Under the pieces are notes generated by a model. The model searched no databases, was not told the origin of the DNA, and saw nothing but the letters and a program-made list of their open reading frames with translations. The position numbers were made by a program, and so were the translations under genes. A stretch of 64,000 bases of DNA from Lunularia cruciata (taxonomy: Eukaryota; Streptophyta; Marchantiopsida; Lunulariales; Lunulariaceae), in contig OX419757.1 in the NCBI GenBank assembly GCA_948567375.1, positions 34,348,001 to 34,412,000 of the forward strand, read 5' to 3'. Of the stretch, positions 24,601 to 36,797 are shown in pieces; within the stretch, counting starts at the first letter, position 1; each line of letters starts with the position of its first letter.

Positions 24601-26058
24601 CTATGCTACTCCGCACATGAAGTCCAAAGCATCTCTATCACCAGCATATGAAGTGGAAGCCTCAGCACCCGAATCTGATCTCCTCTGAGCAATAGCCATA
24701 CTAGCCAATCTCTGCTCCAACTGCTCAATCCGAGTAGCCATAGTTGTGTCAGAAGTAAGGGCAGGTACTGCACCCCTACTAGGTGTAGATCCTCTACCAC
24801 CACCTCTACCACCTCGTCCTCCATGAACTGGAGCTCCTCTACTACCTGCCATAGCAGCCCTACCACTCCGTAACTCCGGGTGTAGGTCAAAACACCGGTC
24901 ACTAGTGTGACCAAATCTGTGGCAATGCTCACACTGCCTCTGTGCTGGCTGTGATGCACCAGAGGTATCAGGTCCGCTGCCCTGAGTACACTCTCTCCTA
25001 TGGTGAGGTCCACCACAAGTCCAACAAGCAACACCACCACTCACTGGCTGCTGCTGATCCGAAAATGAGGGTAAGGGTCTAACTCCACTAGGCCATCCAC
25101 TCGCTCCATAGGATCTGGGCTGTCCACCCTGTCCTCGAAAACCAACTGGGCGTGGTGCACTTTGCTGCACTCTAGAAGAAGTCACAATCGTGGATGAGGT
25201 CTCTCTACCAAATCCAGCTATCACCACTCTCTCCTCCACCATGTTGAGCTCAATACGCTCAGCCAAACCAAAGACTACTGCCAAAGTGGGCAAAGTAGCC
25301 TGCAACAACGTAGCATCACGAACTCTACGTCGCAACTCCCTGTCCAGTATCCCATACCAAAACTGGACTGCCTGGGCCCCAGTAACTCCCTGAGTGAAAC
25401 TGATCAGCCGCCTCATGCGAGTGTATGCCTCGCGTAGGCTCTCTCCAGCCTTCCGCTGGAACTCCTGCAAGCTCCTCAGCTTGTCAGTCCGCACTCCTTG
25501 GTAGTTCTGCCTCAAACATAGGAAGAACTCAACCATGGGGTTAAACCCCGGTACCACACCACCTCCTGCAGCGGTACCTCCACTCGTAGTAGCACTATCT
25601 CCAGCTAGTGCACCTCCACTAGCTCCACCAACACTACTCGAGCTAGAACTCGTAGGTACAGCCGACCTACTCCTGGCCACCGAACCTGAAGTGATGGAGA
25701 CATAGTGAGGAGACCAATACTGTCTCCATATCTCAATCTCCTCCAAATGAGCTCTCCTGAACTCATGGTAGTCGTCCATCGGTGGACCCTCCAAGTGCTG
25801 AAACAACCCCTTCCATGCCATGAAGGGTGTGAACAAAGTCGGGTTCCGCATCTGCTGCAGATCACACCAACTATCGAACTCCTGGATGAAGTCATCCAAC
25901 TCAATGGTACCCACTGTACCAGAGTAACGCCTAGGGCCTTTGGAGGCCCCATAAATCTTGTCCATGTCCCACAATAACGGTGCGGACACACCAAGTGCAC
26001 TCTCAACTGAATCAGCTCCTGTGTCGAATTCCAACTCAAAGTCAATCTCCTCCCTCAC
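24601..26058 (-). CDS. Gag with two zinc knuckles
   Basis: 485 codons open. The central part has the retrotransposon-gag fold signature (FNPMVEFFLCLRQNYQG, LREAYTRMRRLISF, AVQFWYGILD). Two CCHC-type knuckles follow: CWTCGGPHHRREC (variant spacing, near residue 345) and CEHCHRFGHTSDRC (canonical C-X2-C-X4-H-X4-C, residues ~376-389), nt 25026-24891. The stretch between matrix-like and capsid parts is Ser/Gly/Thr-rich. Start uncertain: the frame opens upstream of 26058 after a stop and the first ATG is ~30 codons in (WDMDKIYG), so a spliced leader or a non-AUG start is possible. Ends at TAG 24601-24603, which is CAG in the + copy. Confidence 0.9.
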   Translation of the reverse strand: MREEIDFELEFDTGADSVESALGVSAPLLWDMDKIYGASKGPRRYSGTVGTIELDDFIQEFDSWCDLQQMRNPTLFTPFMAWKGLFQHLEGPPMDDYHEFRRAHLEEIEIWRQYWSPHYVSITSGSVARSRSAVPTSSSSSSVGGASGGALAGDSATTSGGTAAGGGVVPGFNPMVEFFLCLRQNYQGVRTDKLRSLQEFQRKAGESLREAYTRMRRLISFTQGVTGAQAVQFWYGILDRELRRRVRDATLLQATLPTLAVVFGLAERIELNMVEERVVIAGFGRETSSTIVTSSRVQQSAPRPVGFRGQGGQPRSYGASGWPSGVRPLPSFSDQQQPVSGGVACWTCGGPHHRRECTQGSGPDTSGASQPAQRQCEHCHRFGHTSDRCFDLHPELRSGRAAMAGSRGAPVHGGRGGRGGGRGSTPSRGAVPALTSDTTMATRIEQLEQRLASMAIAQRRSDSGAEASTSYAGDRDALDFMCGVA

Positions 26059-26404
26059 TGGGACCTGAGATACAGGCTGATACCGAGTACCACTCCGAGT
26101 AAACCCACTAATGTAACTCTAACCGAGATAACTACACTAGGGGAAGGGCAACCTGTAACCTGCTATCATAACACGCACTCTCACGATCTGCAGGTCATCA
26201 CTTCCTGCCTCACCGGAGAGAAACAAAGGTAGTCTGACTGGTCATCACTCCAGCCTCACCACCGAGAGCACACCAGAGCACCAACGCTCAAAAGTCAAGG
26301 CACCTCACCCAAACGTGGTGTACAAACAGGAAGCAGAGAATGGAGGGGATCCAATCACAAGAAATCTAAACGAAAACCCTCCATCTCATAACACAACACG
26401 GGAC

Positions 26405-26596
26405 TGACTCCAAATATTTGAGGATGGAATAGCACTTGGAGTACTATAGAATCATTTGGAGTGCTTGTAGGAGATGCATCACTCAAAGTGCTGACACAAG
26501 AGGCATATAGGCTTGAGTGTCAAGTGCCACCTTGGCACTCAGACTTAAGTGCCACCGCAATTTGAACATGCTGCCAATGGCACTTGTTACCAAGGA
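26405..26596 (+). repeat. 192-bp flanking direct repeat, right copy
   Basis: Twin of 17836-18027. Its first bases TGACTC (26405-26410) read GAGTCA on the element strand, which also occurs in the leader of the other copy just before the homologous point (about 30261-30266), so the junction has ~6 bp of microhomology. Confidence 0.9.
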
Positions 26597-29030
26597 CCAT
26601 TACACTCAAGATAACCATTGGCACTCAACGAGCAAGCATGGTGTGGGGAAAAGTGATTGGAAGTGAATTTTTGGCATATAAGAGAGCAACTTTTCACTAA
26701 GGAAAACTTGTAGAGGCCTTTGTCTACATTAATGGCAAGTGCTTGCCTACTCTATAACCACCAAAGTGTGGAGGAATGACTAGGCATTTGGGAGTATAAA
26801 TTGAAGTGTTGGGCTAGCACCTGCACTTTTTGCAAAATCATCTACCTATTTAGCTGATTGAGTAGTGTCCTACACTTTGTCACAAAGAAGTGAGTTACTC
26901 AGATTCATTTTGAAAGTGGCACTTAGTGCAATTTTGGGTATTTAGAGTGAAGTGAGGTACTCTTCGTATTGTCTTAGGAAAGTTGTAGGTTTTGTTACCC
27001 GTGTAGAAGCCATGGTGGTCATTCCAAAAGCCTACAAGAAGGCTCTTGAGGCCATCCTTAGATCCTCTATTATCAACAAATGGACAATGAATTGTAGAAT
27101 GGATGTGATTAGAAGCAAGCATATGGATTCCTATTCCAGAACTAGGAGCTACCAGATTTCCACATAACTCATGAAATGAGAGGCAAATGAGAGAAACTTC
27201 AGGGAGAATGAGAGGTAACCCATTGAACTAGACAAGAGATCATTGGCAAATGGTATTTGGCCTAGATGCAAGAGTTGCAAGAGCAATGACCATAGACAAT
27301 AAATTTGTAGACAAAGAACTTACTCCCAAAGTCAAAAGCTACTTCAATAACAAAATTTTTGAGAACAATGGGTGGATTGTGGAAAATTACAAGGATTCTG
27401 CACAAAGAGTTATTGTAGAAGCAATTAAGAAAAATTCAAACAGAAAATAACCACCTACTCAACCAATGGTCAAACAATTTTCTTCAATTACATGTACTCA
27501 AGATTGTAATGTAGATTGGGCAGAAATGTTAGATAGCATAAGAAGGTGACTGTGTAGGAGAAACAAAGGATGGGAAGACCCCATCAAGCCGTACAAGGGA
27601 GAGACAAAAAAGGTAACATGGGGCTAAGCCCCAATAGAGTCTATATGAGAAAGCTATGAGGGGCTATTAGATAGACGGTGCAAGCGTTTGCATCAAGAAT
27701 TTGAGGACAAAAGAGGTGCCACTTACATTTCTCCTTTTGCTATTCATTACTACATGGAGACCAACCTACTAACCAAGGAGGAGATGTTTAGGTTTCCTAT
27801 GCATTTCTATCCTATAGATTATTTCAAATCACAATCTGAAGGACCACCTAGATTGCTAAGTATTGGTTGACCAATGCTAAGTTTGCAAAGATAGGCAAAT
27901 TTGTGGTTGTAGATGAAGAACTGGCCATGCTAAAGGCTCCAAAGGGGTAGGATACCATGCCAAAGAAGAAGCCACTTCCTCTAGCAAAGAAGTCAAAGGC
28001 TAGTGCACAGATTGTTGAAGTGTCTTCTTCAAAAGATGAGGCCAAGGACACTGAAGTAGATGAAGATGATGAAGAAGAGGAGCAAGGATCCTTCATCTTG
28101 CAAAGATTGACCTCCACTTTACGAGACAAGGACAAGGGAGAAGAAACCTAAGAAGATGCCTGGTCTGCTCCGCATGTGCAAGACCAATATATAGATAAGT
28201 GCCTTGTAGATGAAGAAGAGCATATGATGGAAGAAGTGGCAATGCCATAATAAGCACCTCTAAGTTTGATTATGGAGGAAGAAGAAGTTATACTAGAGAC
28301 CCAAGATCAAGCCAAGTGCTTGAAGGACCAAAAAATTTGGCCTGAACAGGAAAAGGATGTCAAGGATTGTGTAGAAGAAGAAGATTACATTTTTGACAAT
28401 GCAAAACAAGAAGATGAGATCAATATTATAATTAATCTTCTAGAGGCTACACCAAAAGTGCAAATTGAAGTGCAAGAGGCACCAACAAGTTCCAAGTTAG
28501 TGCATGTGCAAGAAGGATCAAGCTTCATTGTTTATTTGGTTAGCATTACACTAAAATTGATGGAGGTGTTGTTGCCTCTGTACCAAGCTGAGTGCCTTGA
28601 TGTGAAAGACTACACCACTTTGATAAAAAATTTGGATAAGAAAGTCTACACTTGGAAGGCTAGAGAAGATATAGTGAAAGACAAAGCAATGAAGGCCAAA
28701 GACCTATATAATGCAAAGGTTTCAAAGGTAAGTACCTTGTTGTAGGAGAACCAAGAACCAAAAACTCAAGAGGAGAAGTACCACAACAAAGAATCAACAA
28801 GACCACAAGGCAACAAAAACCCAAAGGTTTGAAAGGGATTGGAAGGCACTTTGCCTCAAGTTTGATCGGTTTAAGAAGAAAGCCAAAGACCAACTTCACA
28901 GCAAGTGCCAAGAGTTGGAGAGCACCCAAAGTGCTATGAAGGAGAAATATGACCAAGTAGTGACTTTGGAGATACAGATCCAAGAGTATCAAAAGGAGGT
29001 ATCAATGCAATTGGAATATCTCACCAAGTA
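26597..29030 (+). pseudogene. Repeat-derived region with decayed coiled-coil reading frames
   Basis: Several frames on the + strand: 27250-27450, 27688-27870, 28266-28745 (159 residues, acidic then Lys/Leu-rich) and a frame at about 28796-29032 whose product looks like a coiled coil (KEKYDQVVTLEIQIQEYQK). Stops separate them. The last frame is cut at 29031 by the inserted + retroelement, and short coiled-coil-like stretches follow at 38751-39200. I recognise no family. Gag-like or structural proteins of a large non-gypsy repeat are possible. Confidence 0.35.
27543..27635 (+). repeat. Dispersed repeat R1, copy 3
   Basis: Carries the 'gaccccatcaagccgtac' core and the hairpin ATGGGGCT-A-AGCCCCA near 27618-27633. 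Confidence 0.75.
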
Positions 29031-29757
29031 TGTATCACGCCATTTGTAGTGTCACATTTATATTGCTTGGACTCTAGAGTTCTAGTGATAGTGGTTAGAG
29101 GCATTTTGGCAATTACTCGTAGACTACTTTTCGATGGTCACATTCTGTGTTTAGGGTACTGACTTCATGGTGGGGCTTACCGTCACCTGCACCGTTTGCA
29201 TCGTCGGGTGGGCTATCAGCAAAACCATTGGGATGAGACCTAGGTCGAAATTGGGAGTATACCTTGGAAGTGCAGCTCCAGAGAGCTCACTTCTTTGATG
29301 TTGAGTGTCACCTCATTTGTAGTGTCGCATCTAGATTGCTTGAACATTGGAGTTCTAGTGATAGTAGTTAGAGGCATTTTGGCAATTACTCATAGACTAC
29401 TTTCCAATGGTCAGATTTTGTGTTTAGAGTACTGACTTCATGGTGGGGTCCACCATCACTTGCACCGTCCGCACCGTTGGGTGTGTTGTCAATGGGACCA
29501 TTGGGATGAGACCTAGATCAAAATCAGGAGTATACCTTGGAAGTGCAGCTCCAGAGAGCTCATTTCTTTGATGTTGAGCCCTCGAGTTCTTGGCTAGAGT
29601 AAACAGAAAGCCGGTGAGCGTCACCAAGATTCTTTCAGCTAGAGTGGATGTGGCTTGACTGTAATCAGTGCCCTATTGTTGGCAAGTTGTTGAGATTAGA
29701 TCAAGTATTGATTTGAGTTTGATAAATTTGAGTTGTAAACAATCTAATTACATCAGA
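29031..29757 (+). repeat. 5' LTR-like region with partial internal duplication
   Basis: Two runs of segment B: 29031-29305 (first ~275 bp only) and 29306-29757 (full). Both start 'tg(t/a)tcac' followed by 'catttgtagtgt'. Segment A, present twice at the 3' end, is absent here. Confidence 0.75.
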
Positions 29758-29769
29758 GAAGTGAGTCAA
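29758..29769 (+). other. Candidate primer binding site
   Basis: TTACATCAGAGA follows directly after segment B and shares ATCAGAG and 8 of 12 positions with the initiator-tRNA-Met site TGGTATCAGAGC. Leader sequence follows to about 30790, including short repeats of 'atgtcagatttatg' type near 30100-30175. Confidence 0.4.
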
Positions 29770-32700
29770 GGGGAAATTCGGTGAAGGAACTGTGAGTGTT
29801 GATGGTATCTCCAAGCTCGGTAGATCATGGTGTCTTGATTGATTAGTTTAGATTTCCTTGAGAGAGTGTGTGTGCAGAAGCATTGGAAAAATTTGGAGCT
29901 AGGGAGAAGCAATTTTCAAGTGGTAGTTGTGATTTTGAGCTCAAGACCAATTTGTTGCGAGTTGAGCTCAAAAACTGAAATTGAAGGTCAAGTTAGAGTA
30001 GATCCTCATGAATTAGAGATTAAATGAAATCTATTTTTCCAATTTGGCTTGAGTGAAGAGTTAGCAGAGGATTTAGTGGCCAGCCATTTTTAGGGATTTA
30101 TGTCAGATTTATGTTGGATTTTACGTTGGATTTTATGTCAGATTTTGTGAAGGATTTATGTCAGATTTTGGCAAGAAGAATTTTGATCTGATACTCGGTG
30201 ATCCTCGTAGCTTAGGAAGTAGATAGATATTCTATTTATGTCAAATGCCAAATGATGGCAGAGTCAATCTTGTGTTGATTTATGAGATGGAGAGTTGTTG
30301 TTTAGCATTCTTGTGATTAGACCCCCTCCATTCTTTACTTCCTGTTTGTGCACCATGTTTGTGTGAGGTGCCTTGAATTTTGAGTGTTGGTGCTCTAGTG
30401 TGCTCTCGGTAGTGAGGCTAGAGTGATGACTAGTCAAATTATCTTTTTTTCTCTTTGGTGAGGCAAGAAGTGATGACCTACAAACCGTGAGAGTGCGTGT
30501 TGTGATGGTAGGTTACAAGTCGCCCCTGCCCATAGTGTAGTTGCCTTAGTTAGAGTCACATTAGTGGATAATGTTCAGTTAGTTTTGGCACTTTGTGATG
30601 CTTGGTTGGTGTTGGCACTTGGTGAGGTACTTGCGGTTGCGGTTTGTGGTTGCATTTGGTGGTTCTAGTTTGCGGTTGCAATTGTAGTTACTTTGTCACG
30701 ACAAAGTTCTTTGGGGATTCCAGAGGAGTTAGCCCTGCATTACGCAATAAGTTTACTTGAAGTGGCGCTTGATATCAACCTATATCTCAGGTCCTAGTGA
30801 GGGAGGAAATTGACTCTGAGTTGGAGTTTGACACAAGATTTGATTCACTTGAGAGTGCACTTGGCGTGTCTACACCGTTGTTGTGGGACATGGATGAGAT
30901 TTATGGGGCTTCCAAAGGCCCTAGGTGTTACTCTGGTACAATGGGTACCATTGAGTTGGATGACTTCATCTAGGAGTTTGATAGCTGGTGTGATCTGCAA
31001 CAAATGCGGAACCTAACTTTGTTTACGCCCTTCATGGCATGGAAGGGGTTGTTTCAACACTTGGAGTGTCCGTCGATAGATGAATAACATGAGTTCAAGA
31101 GAGCTCATTTGGAAGAGATTGAGTTATGGAGACAATATTGGTCTCCAAACTATATCTCTATCACTTAGGCTCAACTGCCAAGAGTAGATCGGTTGTACCC
31201 ACGAGTTCTAGCTCGAGTAGTGTTGGTGGAGCTAGTGGAGGTGCACTCATTGGAGATAGTGTTATCATGAGTGGAGGTACCGTTGCAAGAGGTGGTATAG
31301 TACTGGGATTTAACCCCATGGTGGAGTTCTTCCTATGTTTGAGGCAGAACTACCAGGGAGTGCGGATTGACAAGTTGAGGAGCTTGCAAGAGTTCTAGCG
31401 GAAAGCTGGAGAGAGCTTACGTGAGGCATACACTCGCCTGAGATAGCTGATCAGTTTCAATAAAGGAGTTATTGAAGCCCAAGCAGTCCAGTTTTGGTAT
31501 GGGATACTAGACAAGGAGTTGCGACATAGAGTTTGTGATGCTTCATTGTTATAGGCTACTTTGCCCACTTTGGCAATGGTCTTTGGTTTGGTTGAGCGTA
31601 TTGAGCTCAACATGGTGGAGGAGAGGGTGGTGACATTTGGATTTGGTAGGGAGACCTCATCCATAACTGTTACTTCTTCTAGTGTACCATGCCTAGTTGG
31701 TTTTTGAGGACATGGTGGACAGCCCAGATCTTATGGAGCGAGTGGAGGGCCTATTGTAGTTAGACCCTTACCTTCCTTTTTAGGTCAGCAACAGCCAATG
31801 AGTGGTAGTGTTGCTTGTTGGACTTGTGGTGGACCTCACCATAGGAGAGAGTGTACTTAGAGCAATCAACTTGATACCTCTGGTGCATCACAGCCAGCAT
31901 AGAAGCAGGGGGAGCATTACCATAGATTTGGTCACACTAGTGATTGGTGCTTTGACCTACACCTGGAGTTACGGGTTGGGAGAGCTGATATAGCAAGTAG
32001 TAGATGAGCTCCAATTTATGGAGGACAAGGTGGTAGAAGTGGTGGTAGAAGATCTACACCTAGTAGAGGTGCAGTACTTGCCCTTACTTTTTATACAGCT
32101 ATGGCTACTTGGATTGAGCAATTGGAGAAAAAATTGGCTAGTATGGCTATTGCTCAAAGGAGATCATATTCAGGTGTTGGGCTTCCACCTCATATGTTGG
32201 TGATAGAGATGCTTTGGACTTCATGTGCTGAGTAGCACAGGTGGATGCATCTTCAATAGTGACTAGGAGTGTAATACGTGCTCCGGAGCCTAAGGGAGCA
32301 TCAGTGGAGTTGGACCCACAAAGAGGAGAGGTTGGGAGACAAGTCAGACTTCCCTAGTCTTTCATGCTATCTGAGGTATTGCAGATGACATCTATAGCTC
32401 CTAGATGTCCCAGTGCAGGTGTGGTAGGTGATGATGGAGTGCATGATGGACTACCTACTAGTCAACCACCTACTACGACACAAATTGAGTCTAGTATGAT
32501 GTTGGGGGCGGCTCGGCTGATTATGCGGTACCTTTGTTCTCAGCTAGTGACATGTTTACATTGGAAGTTGACCCAGCCCAGTGTTCCGGTTGGATGTCAC
32601 GCTTTATGAGAGTAGGGATGATGCGGTTCCTACTACTAGAGTTGAGGTAGTTGGTAGCGGAGCTGACTTGGTTGAGGAGCATAAGATCCATTCAACAACC

Positions 32701-33554
32701 TATGGTTTATGGTAGGCAATAGCGGCTAGACTAAAGGAGTTGCCAACTAGACTGGCCTTTGAGAGAGCACGGTTCACACTTTGTGTTGTCCTATTGGATA
32801 ACCAAAAGGGAACTTTCTGTTTGGTGGGACCTTCAGGGAAAGTCTATACACCACAGAGAGTCTTGTTAGACTCTGGTGCACATCCTCTTATGTTGGAAAA
32901 GGCTGTAGTTGTTGGTTTGGAGTTACAAAAGACCAATGTGGAGAGGTGTCCATTTCAGATCCAGACATCTCTAGGTGGGAAGCTTGTTGTCCAGGTTCAG
33001 CCCGGTCATTTGACTGATAGCTTGGTGGTGAGAGCTTAGGCTATTGCAATAATAGCTGAGTCATATGATGTGCTAGTTGGGGGTGCGGTGTTATACCCCA
33101 TGGGTTTTAATATTGACTATTGGGAGGAAATAGCCTCCTATAGACCAGGTTGGAAGTCTGGTGAGGGATGGGTATGTTGCCTACCAATACGCTTTAGTAG
33201 TGGCAGTCTTGGCTCACTACAGTCCAGGACCATGGCAACATCAATTTTAGCTTTTAGTGGTGCAGTTACTTGGTCTGATGACTTGTTGGAGAGGAACATC
33301 CATGCAGAGAATACTCCAGTACTAGAGGAGATTACTATGATTTGGAGTACGAGTGGGATTGTTCATCCACCTTGGATGTTCCATTGTAGAGTTCTGAGGA
33401 GGCATTGCAACAGTATGCACATCAGTTGGTGCAATAGGCTTGAACTGGAGCCGTCGTACCATCCAAAGATGAGTGTGAGGATGAGCCTCCAAAGTTGCTT
33501 ACTTTGACACCTTTGGATACCACACTCATTGCTTGGCAATATCTAATAGAAGGG

Positions 33555-34500
33555 ATATGTCTATTGGAGTTGTTAGGTGAGATTAGCACTAGACTAGCTA
33601 TGGTATTATAGGTAAGTATACAAGTATAGAGGTAATTGTATGTGGAGAGAGATGAGATTGCTAGGCGAGTCTCTCTACATCATGTGGCACACTTGGCCTA
33701 TTGGTATCCTAAGTTATTACCAATGTCAACAGTCAGAGGTTACCAAAAGGTCCTACTAGCAGACATTTTCTTACTGGGGTGCATGATTTGGAGAGACATG
33801 GGCCTATTCACTTGGTGATTTTTGGATGGCCATGTCAAGGACATACATGTGCTGGCTGAGTTTTGGGTCTTTAGGATCCTCATTTTGGTGTGTTTTGGGA
33901 GATGTTACGGATACTACGACATCTCCAAGTCATCAATCTATTTCTCCAACTAACCTTTTGGAGAATGTTCATTTGATGGGTGATTCTTGCACCATAGTGG
34001 TGGCAAGTACTCATCAAGTCCATTCTTGGATGGGACTTGTTGTATTCTTAGATGCAGCTGTAGTGGGATCACGGGCTCATTGTCTTTGTCTTTGGGGGAC
34101 AAACCTCTTATCTAGAGAGGTTTTACAACGTTCTTATGATGGGATTCAGCGATTGGACCACATCCTTGTTGATAATATCTTGGATGTTGGGCATCAATCT
34201 CAAACAGTGGTAGTGGCTGATAGGTCACCTATAGCATTGGTGAACCTAGTTGGACAGCCTAGAGCTGCATTTCCCACACTCATGAGTTTCCCAAGCTCTC
34301 ATGCTTTTCAAGAGGGAGAATTTGGACTTGCTTAGGACTCACAATTATAGCAATTGGTGGAGCCTAACACCAATGAGAGAGTAGGCAACGGGTTTTTGCA
34401 TAGGTATTACTGCCGTTCCAATAGTGTTAGAGGCATCCAAGCATTAGGTGTTAGGTCAGGCTATGGACTTGAATTGTTTAACTTGGATTATGAGCCTTGG
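33555..34500 (+). pseudogene. Decayed C5 DNA methyltransferase of the + copy
   Basis: Motif IV is intact (GWPCQGHT near 33824-33850), motif VI reads LLENVHLM and motif VIII reads GSRAHCLCLWGTN. Motif I is damaged (LELLGEIST), and several stops lie between motifs. Motif X (VLGQAMDLN) is intact near 34446-34472. Same position between protease and RT as in the minus copy, so the fusion predates the split of the two copies. Confidence 0.88.
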
Positions 34501-34809
34501 CTTGGCAGAGCAGCGTAATATGTGCTTGATAGGCATCACCACTCAGACACTTGTAAGCCTTGTGACTATCAAAACAATTTGGGCACATGCTAGGGGCGAT
34601 GGACCGAGTGGACAAGGTATTCTTGGGATGCAACCAATGGCTGCTAGGGAGAGTGGTCTACTTGGAGTCCATCCATGTGAGCGTGGTCTACTTGGGATGC
34701 AGCTAGAGGACGTGTGGAGCTTGCAGCCAGAGTGAAGGGAGTTTTTCACACAGAAGTTGGGACCTCTAGTGGTCAAGAGCATGACACTATTGCTCCCAAG
34801 GGCCCAATG

Positions 34810-34818
34810 TAGCAGCCA
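34810..34818 (+). promoter_or_regulatory. Conserved TAG CAG CCA of the + copy
   Basis: Same nine bases at the homologous place as in the minus copy (21975-21967), flanked by the same codons for Gly-Pro upstream and a Thr/Ser-rich stretch downstream. Confidence 0.7.
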
Positions 34819-36797
34819 ATCAGTACGTCTTCCACTCTTACTATAGTTACAAAGGATACTTGGGAACCATATCTTGGACCCAAGCTTACAAGAGAGGAAA
34901 GATAGAGAGTTTGGAGGTTCTTGAGGAGCTACACTAGTTGTTTTACCTCTAGTATGAATGATTTGGGTGCTCTGAAAGGACCTAGTATACAGATTGAGCT
35001 GACTAGTGATACACCAATTTTCCAATGTCCTTATCGATATAGTGATATGGAGAGGATATTGATTTAGAGCCAGAGTAGTGACCTTTTTGAGGTTGGTTTA
35101 GTGGAGATTTCACATGGAGAGTATGCATCAACAATGATGATGCCAACCAAGAAGGATATGCATGTAAACTACATAGATAGGCGGATGTGTGGAGATTACC
35201 GTCCTATCAACCAATAGACCATTGTTGATTGGTATGTCATGCCTACACCAAAGGATATTTTTGATGCGATTGGGCATGCAAAGGTCTTCAATACTTTGAA
35301 TCTTTGAGCGAGATATAATTGATTAACAATCAGAGAAGAAAACAAGTCCAAGATAACATTCTGTGCTATTGATCCTCACGGCAAGGATGTGTTATATCAA
35401 TGGAGGTTCTTACCGTTTGGGTTAAAGAACACTCCTGCCGAGTTCCAAAGGGTCATGGATAGGATCCTAGCTGGATTGGATTTTTCTTGGTGCTATATTG
35501 ATGACATTTTGGTCTATAGCACTACTGTGGAGGAGCATGAGAGACGGTTGTTGGAAGTGTTTGAGAGGTTGAGATCTCATGGACTCAAATTACATCCTAG
35601 GAAGTGTAGGTTCTTCCATGAGCAGGTTGAGTATTTGGGTCACACTATCTACCTTGGAGGACTTGGTATTTAACAGACCAAGGTGGAGGCTATTGCATGT
35701 ATTCCTTGGCCTATAGATGTGAGCAAAGTGCGAGCATTCTTGGGTTGGCAAACTGCTATAGCCGCTATGTTAGAGGATTTAGTGCTATTGCCAAGGCCTT
35801 GATGAAGCTGACCAAGCTTACATAGGAGTGGTATTGGGGAGAGAGCTTTTGTAGAGCTCAAAGAGAGGTTGACATCTACTTCTATTTTGAGGAGACCAAT
35901 CAGAGGATGACCATTTCAGGTTCATACTGATGGGAGTATGTTGGGGCTTGGAGTAGTGCTCACCCAACATGATGATGAGGGAAGGAGTTTGTGGTGGCCT
36001 ATGCTAGCCGCTCCAACAATTCAGCAGAGGCAAAGTATAGTTCGTATGAGGGAGAGTGTTTGGTAGCAATAGCACATTTTTGATGTTACCTATTTGGTAA
36101 TCCCTTCACTCTCATCACTTATCATCATCCAATGAAGTGGTTAATGGAGTCCGACAAGCTTTTAGAGAAGCTTGCACAATGGGATTTGATTTTACAAGAG
36201 TATGAGTTCATAGTTGTTCACATACCTGGAGTGGTGAACTGTGATGCAGATGGGTTGAGTAGAAACCCATGTCCCAGCCAGTAAGATCAGACCAGAGCAC
36301 ATTGGCATGGTGAGACAGATGAGGAGATGGTGCCAAGTTGGCATGCATTGGCCTTTTTGTGTATATTTTATGAGGCTTTGGTGGTATCTCTCTCAGCACA
36401 TACAAGAGGATTTATTGAGGTCGTAGATCTAGAGAGTGAAGATATTGGTACAATAATTGATATTTTGGTAATATTGGTTCAACAAGACATTCATGGTGAC
36501 GTCTAAGTGATAGACTATCTTTGCTCTAGTGTTATGGGTGGCATAGTTGGGGCCAAGGAGAGAGATCGTGTCCTTCAACAAGCCAAATGATTCCAATTGG
36601 AGTGCAAACACCTTTTGTGTGTATGGGAGGATGGTAGAGTGCGAGTAGTACCACTTCCATCTCAGAGACCATAATTGGTCTGTCATGCTCATGAGGTGCT
36701 AGGACATTTTGGAGTAAAGCATACATATAGCTTACTCCATAGTCATTATTGGTGGCGTGGTGTGCAGACCGAGGTACATTAGTTTGTTGCCAGATGT

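Larger units (their letters stand above)
18028..26404 (-). mobile_element. Ty3/gypsy retrotransposon encoding a C5 DNA methyltransferase and a PHD finger (5'-truncated copy)
   Basis: Order on the minus strand: leader (26404-26059), Gag, protease, DNA methyltransferase, UAG readthrough site, reverse transcriptase, RNase H, integrase, PHD finger, 3' untranslated region, polypurine tract, terminal A-B-A repeat. All coding blocks are in one frame from 26058 to 18859 (7,200 nt). Stops interrupt it at 24601, 24520, 23398, 23065, 22456, 21973, 21238, 20584 and 19942 (lowest base of each stop codon); most match former CAG or CGA codons. The integrase-after-RT order places it in Ty3/gypsy. Relative to the + copy it lacks the 5' LTR and about 0.5 kb of leader. 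Not autonomous as it stands, but only lightly decayed. Confidence 0.95.

Noticed and set aside
24606-25040. Alternative minus-strand frame overlapping gag
   Set aside because: An out-of-frame shadow; the gag frame carries the zinc knuckles.
18859-26058. Treating each open block of the element as a separate gene
   Set aside because: All blocks are in one frame, and most separating stops correspond to sense codons in the other copy.
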